64,000 bases of DNA from NCBI GenBank assembly GCA_024703855.1, contig CP087965.1:4766001-4830000 (forward strand), written 5' to 3'. The notes under the pieces are model-generated. The model made no database searches. It was not told the origin of the DNA and saw nothing but the letters and a program-made list of their open reading frames with translations. Positions 1-7,992 of the stretch are shown one piece after another. The translations under genes were made by a program, and so were the position numbers. Position 1 is the first letter of the stretch; every line of letters starts with the position of its first letter. Source of the stretch: Polaromonas sp. P2-4. GTDB taxonomy: Bacteria; Pseudomonadota; Gammaproteobacteria; Burkholderiales; Burkholderiaceae_C.

Positions 1-1
1 G

Positions 2-788
2 AAAAAAATTGGCGCGGATGCCCCACCCAAAACCTGGGAAGAGTTTTTTGCCATGGCCGACAAGGCGCGGGCGGCCGGCATGATTCCCCTGGCGATGGGT
101 GAAGATACATGGGTCAACTTCTTCTTCTATACGGTCGCGTACAGCACGATGCCGCCGGACAGCTTCCGCAAGGCCTTTTACGATGCTGACGAATCGGCCT
201 TGAAGAGTGCGGGCATGTTGCGCGCATTCGAAGTCTTCCGTAAAGCCCGTTCATATGTGGATCGCAGCGCTTCCACCCGTAAATGGAATGAAGCCACGCA
301 AATGGTCATACAGGGTCGCGCATTCGCACTGGTCATGGGCGACTGGGCCAAGGGCGAGTTTGTCCAAGCCGGCAAAAAGCCCAACGAAGACTATCTATGC
401 GCCCCGGTGCCAGGTACGTCCAATGGTCACCTTTTTAATTCAGATGCATTCATGTTCTTCAAGCATGGCAAGGACTCTGCGGCGCAGCTGGCGCTGGCGC
501 AAACTCTCATGAACAAGGAAGCCCAGCAAGCATTCAGTTTGCTCAAGGGCTCGGTGCCGGTGCGCACGGACGCGGATGTTTCCAAGTTTGACGAATGCTC
601 CAAAAAATCCTATGCCGACTTTGTGTCTGCCGGCAAAAGCGGCACCTTGGCCTGCGGCGCCCAGCATGATCCAGACGCCAGCAAAGTACGCCGCCTGGCG
701 TGACGTGTTTCTGGCATTCTGGAACGACGAAAGCATGACTGCCCAACAAGGGGCCGACAAACTGGTCGCCGCGGCCAAAGCGAACTAA
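2..788 (+). CDS. Sugar ABC transporter substrate-binding protein, 3' part (frameshifted)
   Basis: Periplasmic binding protein of a carbohydrate ABC importer (family 1 solute-binding type), which would capture the sugar and deliver it to the two permeases encoded just downstream. The reading frame is open from the window edge (base 2), so the N-terminus and signal peptide lie outside. The internal part reads as a typical C-lobe (KTWEEFFAMADKARAAG, then WAKGEF and FMFFKHGKDSAAQLALAQ). The frame runs to a stop at 703, but the family's usual C-terminus (AWRDVFLAFWNDESMTAQQ) sits one frame over and ends at 788, so a one-base indel lies near 650-660. The family assignment is firm; the substrate is unknown. 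Confidence 0.85.
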
Positions 789-830
789 GCCGGGTTTGGC
801 AAACATCTCCACCCCTGCGGCGATATTCAA

Positions 831-1784
831 ATGAATCTATCGAAGTTTGCGATGCGCTCAGTGCGTATTTCGGCGGTCACGATGCCGAAACGGTCGGTCA
901 CGATGGTCCGAAATACGCACTCTGAGAGCTGGTTACCCAAGCTCCTGATATCACCGGCCTTTTTGGTCAGTGTCCTGTTCTTTTACGGACTGACCGCTTG
1001 GGTGGTGATGGTTTCCTTCACGGGGTCGGAAGGCTTGCTTGAGATGTCCTGGGTTGGGCTCAAGCAGTATGTGCGACTTTTCAACGACGACAACTGGTTC
1101 CGTTCCTTATGGAATTTGTTGATGTATGCGCCCATTGTGGTGGGCGTGCCGATGGCCTTGGGTTGCTTCCTGGCGATATTGCTGGATCAGAAAATTCGAT
1201 TTGAAGGCGGTTTTCGCACCATCTATCTCTATCCGCTGGCGCTTTCGTGGGTGGTGGCGGGCACTATTTGGCGCTGGCTTTTGTCGCCCGAGACGGGCAT
1301 CGAGATCTGGCTGCATGGCTTGGGGTTTACCGGTGCGCAGTTTGACTGGATTGTGCTGCCCAATCGATCGATTTTTGCGCTGGCGCTGGTCGCGGTCTGG
1401 CACTCCACGGGCTTTGTGATGGCGATGTTCATTGCCGGTTTGCGCGGCGTGGACGACTCTGTGTTTCGGGCGGCCATGATTGACGGGGTCAGTTTGCCCC
1501 GGATTTACTGGCACATCGTATTGCCGACCTTGCGCCCCACGGTGTTCAGCGCTGCACTGATTCTGTTGCCTGCCGCCCTAAAAACCTTTGATCTGGTGGT
1601 GGTGCTTACCCAGGGCGGGCCCGGGCAATCAAGCGTTTTACCGGCCTTCTACATGTTTGACCGGTTTTTCCGAAGAGACCAAATGGGGCTGGGTGCCGCT
1701 TCCGGCTCCATCATTTTGATGATGTGCATTGGCATCGCCCTGCCGTACATCGTTGGTGAGATGAGGAGGCAACGCCATGATTGA
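831..1784 (+). CDS. Sugar ABC transporter permease, MalF/UgpA type
   Basis: Inner-membrane permease of the binding-protein-dependent transport family; pairs with the next gene to form the sugar channel. Six hydrophobic segments are visible from LLISPAFLVSVLFFYGL to ILMMCIGIALPYIVG, and the cytoplasmic EAA loop that docks on the ATPase reads FRAAMIDGVSLPRIYWHIVLP (about residue 210). The start is uncertain: ATG 831 and ATG 903 both lack a clear ribosome-binding site and the region between them is the inverted repeat 861-920, so the native 5' end may have been replaced. It overlaps the next gene by 8 bp. Length 317 residues from 831 or 293 from 903, both usual for the family. Confidence 0.88.
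   Translation: MNLSKFAMRSVRISAVTMPKRSVTMVRNTHSESWLPKLLISPAFLVSVLFFYGLTAWVVMVSFTGSEGLLEMSWVGLKQYVRLFNDDNWFRSLWNLLMYAPIVVGVPMALGCFLAILLDQKIRFEGGFRTIYLYPLALSWVVAGTIWRWLLSPETGIEIWLHGLGFTGAQFDWIVLPNRSIFALALVAVWHSTGFVMAMFIAGLRGVDDSVFRAAMIDGVSLPRIYWHIVLPTLRPTVFSAALILLPAALKTFDLVVVLTQGGPGQSSVLPAFYMFDRFFRRDQMGLGAASGSIILMMCIGIALPYIVGEMRRQRHD
861..920. repeat. 60-bp inverted repeat at the 5' end of the first permease gene
   Basis: Perfect 13-bp arms GTGCGTATTTCGG (861-873) and CCGAAATACGCAC (908-920) enclose two direct copies of CGGTCACGATG. The structure sits between the preceding gene and the membrane-spanning part of the permease. It resembles abutted terminal sequences of an excised IS21-like insertion sequence, but that attribution is a guess. 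If the 831 start is used, the repeat is translated into the permease N-terminus. Confidence 0.6.
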
Positions 1785-2640
1785 TCGTAAATTCTGGACC
1801 TGGTCGCGTCTGGGTATCTATGGCGCGCTGGCAATGGCCTTGGTGTTTTTTGCCCTGCCGGCCTGGTTTGCCTTGATCAACTCGTTCAAGCCCCTGCAAG
1901 AAATTCAGGCCGGTAACGTGCTTGGCCTGCCCAGTCGTTTAACCATTGCGCCCTGGATTGAGGCCTGGGCTACTGCCTGCACCGGGGGCTCCACCTGTTC
2001 TGGCATGTCGCGTTATTTTCTCAACTCATTGTTTGTGGTGGTTCCTGCGACGCTCATCTCCACCTGCTGGGGTTGTTTCAATGGCTATTTGCTCGCCAAA
2101 TGGCGCTTTCATGGCAGCGATGCGGTGTTGGTGTTGCTGATGTTTGGCACCTTTGTTCCCGCAGGGCTCTTTCTATTGCCGCTGTCGATCATCTTTGACC
2201 GCGTAGGTCTCTCGCACTCGTTGCTGGGGCTCATTGTGGTTCATACGATCTACAGCGTGCCGATCGCCTTGTTTTTTCGCAACTACTTCGTCGGTTTCCC
2301 GGGCGAGCTCATTAAGGCGGCGCGCATCGATGGTGCCGGACTGCTGGTGATTTTTTGGCGCGTCGTGTTGCCAACGGCGAAACCCATTCTGGTCGTGGTG
2401 TCCATCATGCAATTCACCGCCATTTGGAACGATTTCCTTTTTGCCTTGGTGCTCGCCCCGTCCGACCAACAACTGGTCACCGTCGGCCTGAACAATTTGA
2501 CCAATGTGCAAGAAGACGTCCCACACCACAACACGTATATGGCAGCCGCCCTCATTGCTGCCATTCCTACCATAGTGATCTACATCGTGGCTGGCAAATA
2601 CTTTGTACGAGGCTTGATTTCTGGAGCCGTTAAAGGCTGA
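1777..2640 (+). CDS. Sugar ABC transporter permease, MalG/UgpE type
   Basis: Second permease of the sugar importer. An 8-bp overlap with the upstream permease and a strong GAGGAGG ribosome-binding site just before ATG 1777 indicate coupled translation. The protein (287 residues) has an N-terminal membrane anchor (LAMALVFFALPAWFALINSF), six predicted membrane spans, and an EAA loop (IKAARIDGAGLLVIFWRVVLP, about residue 180). The small loop with paired cysteines (TACTGGSTC) after the first span is slightly unusual. The next gene, the ATPase, begins 5 bp after its stop. Confidence 0.92.
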   Translation: MIDRKFWTWSRLGIYGALAMALVFFALPAWFALINSFKPLQEIQAGNVLGLPSRLTIAPWIEAWATACTGGSTCSGMSRYFLNSLFVVVPATLISTCWGCFNGYLLAKWRFHGSDAVLVLLMFGTFVPAGLFLLPLSIIFDRVGLSHSLLGLIVVHTIYSVPIALFFRNYFVGFPGELIKAARIDGAGLLVIFWRVVLPTAKPILVVVSIMQFTAIWNDFLFALVLAPSDQQLVTVGLNNLTNVQEDVPHHNTYMAAALIAAIPTIVIYIVAGKYFVRGLISGAVKG

Positions 2641-2645
2641 ACAAC

Positions 2646-3740
2646 ATGGCAAAACTCAGCATACGCAACGTACACAAACACTTTCTGACGGTGCCCGTTC
2701 TCAAAGGCATCAACATTGAAATTGAAGACGGTGAATTTCTGATTCTGGTCGGCCCTTCTGGCTGTGGAAAATCAACACTGCTCAACATGATTGCCGGGCT
2801 GGACAGCACGACCGAAGGCGAAATCGTGATCGGCGACCGGGTGGTGAACGATGTCAGTCCCAAGGACCGCGACATCGCGATGGTTTTCCAGTCCTATGCG
2901 CTGTACCCCAGCATGACGGTGCGCGAGAACATCGAGTTTGCCATGCGGATGCGCAAGGTGCCCAAGGCGCAGCGGGATGAGGTGGTGGCGCGGGTGGCCA
3001 AGACGCTGCAGATGGACCAGTTGCTCGATCGGCGTCCCGCCCAACTTTCAGGTGGCCAACGCCAGCGTGTGGCGATGGGGCGGGCCCTGGCGCGCAACCC
3101 GGTGGTGTTCTTGTTTGACGAGCCGCTTTCCAATCTGGATGCCAAGCTGCGCGTGGAAATGCGCGCCGAGATCAAGTTGCTGCATCAACGTCTGAAAACA
3201 ACGGTGGTCTACGTCACACACGACCAGGTGGAGGCCATGACCTTGGGTGACCGTATTGCCGTGATGAAGGATGGCATGGTGCAACAGTTCGGGACTCCCG
3301 AAGATATTTATGAGCGCCCCAGCAATCTCTATGTCGCGAGCTTTATGGGCTCGCCCAGTATGAGTTTGTTGCGGGTCACCCTGAAAAACCACAATGGCCA
3401 CCATACCGTGTCATTTCAGACCTCTGAGGGTCAGGCAACGGTGGGCCTGGGTGTTGCACACAACCTGGCGTGGGACGATCGCGAAGTCATCATGGGTGTG
3501 CGCGCAGAGCACTTCAAGCCTGCGCAGGCCAACGAGGCTGGCGCGTTTCAGGTCCGAATCGACATGATCGAGCCCACGGGTGCGGACACCTTTGTCTACA
3601 CGCAGATCAACGGGAATCGCGTCGCCCTGCGCTTGCCGCCCAAGCCCTTGCGCCCCGTGGGGAGTACTTGCTGGGTCACGCTCGACACGACGGTGATCAA
3701 TCTGTTTGATGTCACGACAGAGCAGCGTCTGACGGTGTGA
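2646..3740 (+). CDS. Sugar ABC transporter ATP-binding protein, MalK/UgpC family
   Basis: Cytoplasmic ATPase energising the importer. Seen in order: Walker A GPSGCGKST (about residue 36), Q-loop in VFQSYALYP (about 82), signature LSGGQRQR (about 134), Walker B VFLFDEP (about 155), D-loop SNLDAKLR and the H-loop THDQVEAMT (about 191). The C-terminal 120 residues form the OB-type regulatory domain of the MalK/UgpC group (VRAEHF). At 364 residues it is full length and unbroken. It starts 5 bp after the second permease and is followed by catabolic genes, which fits one operon. Confidence 0.94.
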   Translation: MAKLSIRNVHKHFLTVPVLKGINIEIEDGEFLILVGPSGCGKSTLLNMIAGLDSTTEGEIVIGDRVVNDVSPKDRDIAMVFQSYALYPSMTVRENIEFAMRMRKVPKAQRDEVVARVAKTLQMDQLLDRRPAQLSGGQRQRVAMGRALARNPVVFLFDEPLSNLDAKLRVEMRAEIKLLHQRLKTTVVYVTHDQVEAMTLGDRIAVMKDGMVQQFGTPEDIYERPSNLYVASFMGSPSMSLLRVTLKNHNGHHTVSFQTSEGQATVGLGVAHNLAWDDREVIMGVRAEHFKPAQANEAGAFQVRIDMIEPTGADTFVYTQINGNRVALRLPPKPLRPVGSTCWVTLDTTVINLFDVTTEQRLTV

Positions 3741-3794
3741 AGCCGGCACTGCCTGAATGCACCAATTCCTTTCTTTTTCTTTTGGAGAACGTTC

Positions 3795-4562
3795 ATGAAC
3801 ACAACTAAACCTTTGCCTATCTCGATCCAGCTCTACAGTTTGCGCAATATCGAGGGCTTGGACCAGCAGCTGGATGTGGTGCAAGCCGCGGGCTATCGCC
3901 ATGTCGAGCTGATCGGCTCGCATCTGGACGATGCCGCCAACACGAAAGCCAAGCTTGATGCCCGAGGCTTAACGCCATCGTCCAGTCATGTCAGCATTGC
4001 TGCCCTGCGGGAAAAGCCGGGGGCGATTGCCGCGGCGTGCAAACTGCTCGGCATCAAGCAGCTGTTCATGCCCTCTGTACCGCCTGCCGAACGGGACAGC
4101 CCCGCTGAGTACTGGGCGGCACTGGGCCGTGAATTGGGCCAGATGGCGCTGACCTTCAAGGCGCAGGGCATTGACCTGGGTTACCACAACCACCATTGGG
4201 AATTGCAACGCAAAGCGGATGGCCGTACCGCCCTGGAATGGTTTTTTGAAGGCGCTCAAGGCACGCCCTTGACCTGGCAGGCCGACGTGGCCTGGCTGGT
4301 TCGCGGCGGTGTGGGCCCGGCGGAATGGTTGCACCGCTACCGTGATCGCGTGGTGTCGGCCCATGCCAAAGACCTGGCCCCAAGTGGCGAAAAACTCGAC
4401 GAGGACGGCTGGGCGGATGTCGGCAGCGGTGTACTTGACTGGCATATGTTGGCCAAGGTGTGCCGTGAGGCCGGAGCGCAGTGGCTGGTGGCTGAGCACG
4501 ACAAGCCGAATGACCCCACTCGATTTACCCGCGCGAGCTACACCTTCTTGAGTTCGCTGTAA
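3795..4562 (+). CDS. Sugar phosphate isomerase/epimerase family protein (AP endonuclease 2 fold)
   Basis: Cytoplasmic TIM-barrel enzyme of the xylose-isomerase-like superfamily, 255 residues. Family landmarks are the N-terminal strand ISIQLYSLRNI, the loop GYRHVELIGSH, the metal/substrate segment LGYHNHHWE, QADVAWLVRGG, and the strand carrying VVSAHAKDL followed by DVGSGVLDW. A well-spaced GGAGAA motif precedes the ATG. The gene lies in a sugar-uptake operon and is followed 11 bp later by a Gfo/Idh/MocA gene, a pairing common in pathways that oxidise a sugar and then epimerise or cleave the keto product. The exact reaction cannot be read from sequence. Confidence 0.85.
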   Translation: MNTTKPLPISIQLYSLRNIEGLDQQLDVVQAAGYRHVELIGSHLDDAANTKAKLDARGLTPSSSHVSIAALREKPGAIAAACKLLGIKQLFMPSVPPAERDSPAEYWAALGRELGQMALTFKAQGIDLGYHNHHWELQRKADGRTALEWFFEGAQGTPLTWQADVAWLVRGGVGPAEWLHRYRDRVVSAHAKDLAPSGEKLDEDGWADVGSGVLDWHMLAKVCREAGAQWLVAEHDKPNDPTRFTRASYTFLSSL

Positions 4563-4573
4563 GGATGCCAAAC

Positions 4574-5706
4574 ATGAAGCCCATTTCTATTGGCGTTATC
4601 GGTTGCGGCAATATCAGCGATGCCTACTTCACCGGTGCGGCACGTTCCGAGTTGGTGCGGGTGAAGGCCTGCGCCGACTTGAACCACGCGGCCGCACAGG
4701 CGAAGGCCGGGCAACACGGCGTCGCTGCCGTCTCGGTTGAGCAACTGCTGGCAGATCCCGAGATCAGCATCGTCATCAACCTCACCATACCGCGCGCCCA
4801 CGCCCCGGTGGCGTTGCAGATCCTCGACGCGGGTAAACATGTCTACCTGGAAAAACCGCTGGCCGCCACCTTGACCGAAGCGCGCGTTGATGGCGCACGC
4901 CGATGCCAAGGGTTTGCGCGTCGGTTGCGCACCCGATACCTTTTTGGCGCGGCACACCAGGCCTGTCGGCGGGTGGTTGACAGCGGGCAGATCGGCAAAC
5001 CCATTGGCGGCTCCGTAGCGGTGCTATCGCATGGCATGGAAACCTGGCATCCGAACCCGGAGTTCTTTTTCAAGCCTGGCGGCGGCCTGATTCTGGATAT
5101 GGGACCGTACTACATTGCACAACTGGTGAATCTGCTCGGACCGGTGGCGCGTGTGGCAGCCTGCACCACGATTGGCAATGCGACGCGCACCGTCACCAGC
5201 GAGCCACTGAATGGCCAGGTGATTCAGGTCGAGGTTCCGACCACCATGAATGGGGTGCTCTGAATTCGTCAATGGCGCGAATGTGTCGATGAGCGCATCG
5301 TGGGATGTGTGGGCGAACAAACGTTCGTTCATTGAGATTTATGGCACCGAGGGCAGCCTGCTGGGCGTTAACCCGAACTTTTTTTGGGGGTGTTCCCATG
5401 CTTTGCAAGGCGAACGAAGACTGGCAGCCAGTGGATATTTCGGTGCATCCGTTCGGCCAAGACAACCGCAGCTTGCGCAATGGCACCCGGGTTGCGGACT
5501 ATCGGATCGTCGGTTTGCTGGACATGGCCGCTGCCATCCAACAGGGCAGGGCACACCGTGCCAACGGAGCGCTGGCCTTGCATGTACTGGAAGTTCTGGA
5601 AGCGTTTGAACGCTCTTCGGTGGCAGGTGCTCATATCGCCATTGAAAGTAGCTGCCAGCAACCCGACGCCTTGCCCTTGGGCGCAGGGGAAGAGGTGTTT
5701 GCATGA
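4574..5706 (+). CDS. Gfo/Idh/MocA family oxidoreductase (several frameshifts)
   Basis: NAD(P)-dependent sugar/cyclitol dehydrogenase type. The Rossmann motif IGVIGCGNIS opens the protein and the family hallmark LEKPLAATL follows at about residue 95. ATG 4574 is chosen over 4565 because AAGGA sits 8 bp before it. Four indels break the frame: a compensating pair (about 4879 and 4943) scrambles the stretch that should read LMAHADAKGLRVGCAPDTF, an extra T near 5262 ends the first frame early, and an extra base in the T7G5 run near 5385 shifts again. Rejoined, it gives a normal-length protein ending at 5706 and overlapping the next ATG by 4 bp. Likely sequencing errors rather than a dead gene. Confidence 0.82.
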
Positions 5707-6761
5707 AAACGATTCAAGGGCCAGCCCTTTTTCTTGCCCAGTTCGCGGGCGATACAGCGCCATTCAACAGTTTGCCGTCCATCGCAAAATGGGCGGCGTC
5801 GATCGGGTACCGGGCGGTTCAAATCCCCACCTGGGACGCACGTCTGTTCGATTTGGAACGTGCAGCCGAAAGCCAGACCTATTGCGATGAAATTCGTGGC
5901 ACCCTGGCCGAGCACGGCCTGGTGATCAGCGAGCTGTCCACGCACTTGCAGGGGCAACTGGTGGCGGTGCACCCGACCTATGACCCGCTGTTCGACGGTT
6001 TTGCTGCGCCACAGGTGCGTGGAGATTCAGCCGCGCGCAGTGCCTGGGCCGCAGAGCAACTCAAGCTTGCCGCCAAGGCTTCGCAGCGCCTTGGTCTGCG
6101 GGCGCATGCCACGTTCTCGGGCGCGCTGGCCTGGCCCTACCTCTACCCCTGGCCGCAACGCCCGGCGGGGCTGGTGGAAGAGGCTTTTGCCGAGCTGGCG
6201 CGGCGCTGGCGTCCGCTGCTGGACGCGTTTGATGCGGCAGGGGTCGACGTCTGTTACGAGCTCCACCCCGGGGAAGACCTGTTTGACGGCGTCACCTTTG
6301 AGCGGTTTTTGGCGGCGGTGGACAACCATCCCCGGGCCAACATCCTGTACGACCCCAGCCATTTTGTGCTGCAGCAGCTCGATTACCTGCAGTTCATTGA
6401 CATCTACCATGAGCGCATCAAAGCCTTTCATGTCAAAGACGCAGAGTTCCATTCCAATGGACGCCAGGGTGTGTATGGCGGCTTCAGTGACTGGGCCGAC
6501 CGGGCCGGGCGCTTCCGCTCGCTGGGTGACGGGCAGGTGGACTTCGGCGGCATCTTCTCCAAGATGGCGCAGTACAACTATGAAGGCTGGGCCGTGCTCG
6601 AATGGGAATGCTGCCTGAAACACCCGGAGGACGGGGCGCGAGAAGGCGCCGAGTTCATCAAGCGCCACATCATCCGGGTGGCCGACCGCGCGTTCGACGA
6701 TTTTGCGGGTGCAGGTATCGAACGCAAAGCCTTGCGCGGATTACTTGGCTTGGACAACTGA
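5703..6761 (+). CDS. Sugar phosphate isomerase/epimerase family protein, long form
   Basis: Second xylose-isomerase-like TIM barrel of the operon, 352 residues, longer than the first. Landmarks are the N-terminal WAASIGYRAVQIPTWD, the acidic metal site in VCYELHPGEDLFDG (about residue 182), ILYDPSHFVLQQLDY, IKAFHVKDAEF (about 240) and the C-terminal WAVLEWECCLKHPEDG. The start overlaps the stop of the upstream dehydrogenase (ATGA), so the two are translationally coupled. Proteins of this type occur in inositol-like and 3-keto-sugar pathways; the substrate here is unknown. Confidence 0.87.
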   Translation: MKTIQGPALFLAQFAGDTAPFNSLPSIAKWAASIGYRAVQIPTWDARLFDLERAAESQTYCDEIRGTLAEHGLVISELSTHLQGQLVAVHPTYDPLFDGFAAPQVRGDSAARSAWAAEQLKLAAKASQRLGLRAHATFSGALAWPYLYPWPQRPAGLVEEAFAELARRWRPLLDAFDAAGVDVCYELHPGEDLFDGVTFERFLAAVDNHPRANILYDPSHFVLQQLDYLQFIDIYHERIKAFHVKDAEFHSNGRQGVYGGFSDWADRAGRFRSLGDGQVDFGGIFSKMAQYNYEGWAVLEWECCLKHPEDGAREGAEFIKRHIIRVADRAFDDFAGAGIERKALRGLLGLDN

Positions 6762-6782
6762 CAACATCGAGGATCTATACCC

Positions 6783-7922
6783 ATGCGACGCATTCGACTC
6801 GGTATGGTGGGGGGCGGGCAAGGCGCTTTTATCGGCGGCGTGCATCGCATGGCAGCACGCCTTGATGATCGCTTTGAGTTCGTCTCGGCGGCGCCATCTT
6901 CTGACGCTGCTCGGGCTCAGGCCAGCGGAATTGAGCTGGGGCTGGATCCGCAGAGGGTCTACGCCGACTTTCGCGCCATGGCGGTGGCCGAGGCGGAGCG
7001 ACCTGACGGCATTGAGGTGGTCGCTGTGGTGACCCCCAACCACCTCCATCATGCAGTGGCCGGCGCTTTCATTGACGCAGGTATTCATGTCATCTGCGAC
7101 AAACCGCTCACCCGCACGCTGGATGAGGCCATCGATCTGGTGGCACGTGTTAGAAAAGCGGGTGTTCTGTTTGGTGTGACCTACACCTATTCAGCCTACC
7201 CCATGGTGCGCCATGCGCGTGAACTCGTTGAAAGCGGGGCCTTGGGCGATATTCGGGTCGTGCAAGTCGAATATGCACAGGATTGGCTGGCTGAGGACAT
7301 CGAGACAACAGGGCAAAAACAAGCCCGATGGCGAACCGACCCTGCACTGGCAGGCGAAGGAGGATGTATTGGCGATATTGGCACCCATGCCTATCATCTG
7401 GCCTGCTTTGTCACGGGGCTGGGGGTGACTCAATTGGCGGCCGATCTGGCCACTTTTGTTGCTGGGCGCAAAGTGGATGACGATGCCCATGTCAGCCTGC
7501 GATTTGACAATGGCGCGCGTGGCCACCTGTGGGCGAGTCAAGTGGCGACTGGGTGCCAGAATGCCCTGGCGCTGAGGGTATTTGGCAGCAAGGGCAGTCT
7601 GAGCTTTCGGCAGGAATCCCCTGAGGAACTCTGGTACACACCTTTAGGTCAGCCCACTCAGCGCTTGACGCGAGGTGGTCCATCGCTGGGAGCCGCAGCG
7701 GCGCAGGCCACGCGGATTCCAGGCGGACACCCTGAGGGCTATCTGGAAGCATTTGCTCAGCTCTATCGTGAAATGGCAGATCAAATCGAAGCCCGTCACG
7801 CAGGGCGCGCGTGCGTCCTGGCTGTGCCAGGTGTGCAAGCCGGTGCGCAAGGCATGCATTTTGTCGATGCTGCGATTCGGAGCCATCGCCAGGGCGGTGC
7901 TTGGGTTTCTTTGGAAGCCTGA
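6783..7922 (+). CDS. Gfo/Idh/MocA family oxidoreductase
   Basis: Second dehydrogenase of the operon, 379 residues, intact. The N-terminal nucleotide-binding site reads RLGMVGGGQGAFIGGVHR and the conserved hydride-transfer loop reads VICDKPLTRTLDEA (about residue 100). The C-terminal alpha/beta domain contains GGCIGDIGTHAYHLA with the usual Asp and His pair. GAGGA precedes the ATG at suitable spacing. It is the last gene of the presumed operon; a palindromic repeat and a group II intron follow, so transcription probably ends here. Confidence 0.92.
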   Translation: MRRIRLGMVGGGQGAFIGGVHRMAARLDDRFEFVSAAPSSDAARAQASGIELGLDPQRVYADFRAMAVAEAERPDGIEVVAVVTPNHLHHAVAGAFIDAGIHVICDKPLTRTLDEAIDLVARVRKAGVLFGVTYTYSAYPMVRHARELVESGALGDIRVVQVEYAQDWLAEDIETTGQKQARWRTDPALAGEGGCIGDIGTHAYHLACFVTGLGVTQLAADLATFVAGRKVDDDAHVSLRFDNGARGHLWASQVATGCQNALALRVFGSKGSLSFRQESPEELWYTPLGQPTQRLTRGGPSLGAAAAQATRIPGGHPEGYLEAFAQLYREMADQIEARHAGRACVLAVPGVQAGAQGMHFVDAAIRSHRQGGAWVSLEA

Positions 7923-7929
7923 GAGGGGC

Positions 7930-7992
7930 AAGCTCAGTTTTATGGCCTCAGCCCTTGGTGGGTGGTCGCAGGCAGCTATTAAAAGTGTAGCG
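7930..7992 (-). repeat. 63-bp dispersed repeat, copy 1 (truncated by the intron)
   Basis: Reverse-orientation copy of the family whose recognisable centre is GCAGCTATTAAAA. Compare 15454-15517, which shares the GGCAGCTATTAAAA and TGTAGC parts. The copy ends exactly where the group II intron begins (GTGCG at 7993), so the intron is inserted into or at the edge of the repeat. Confidence 0.75.
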
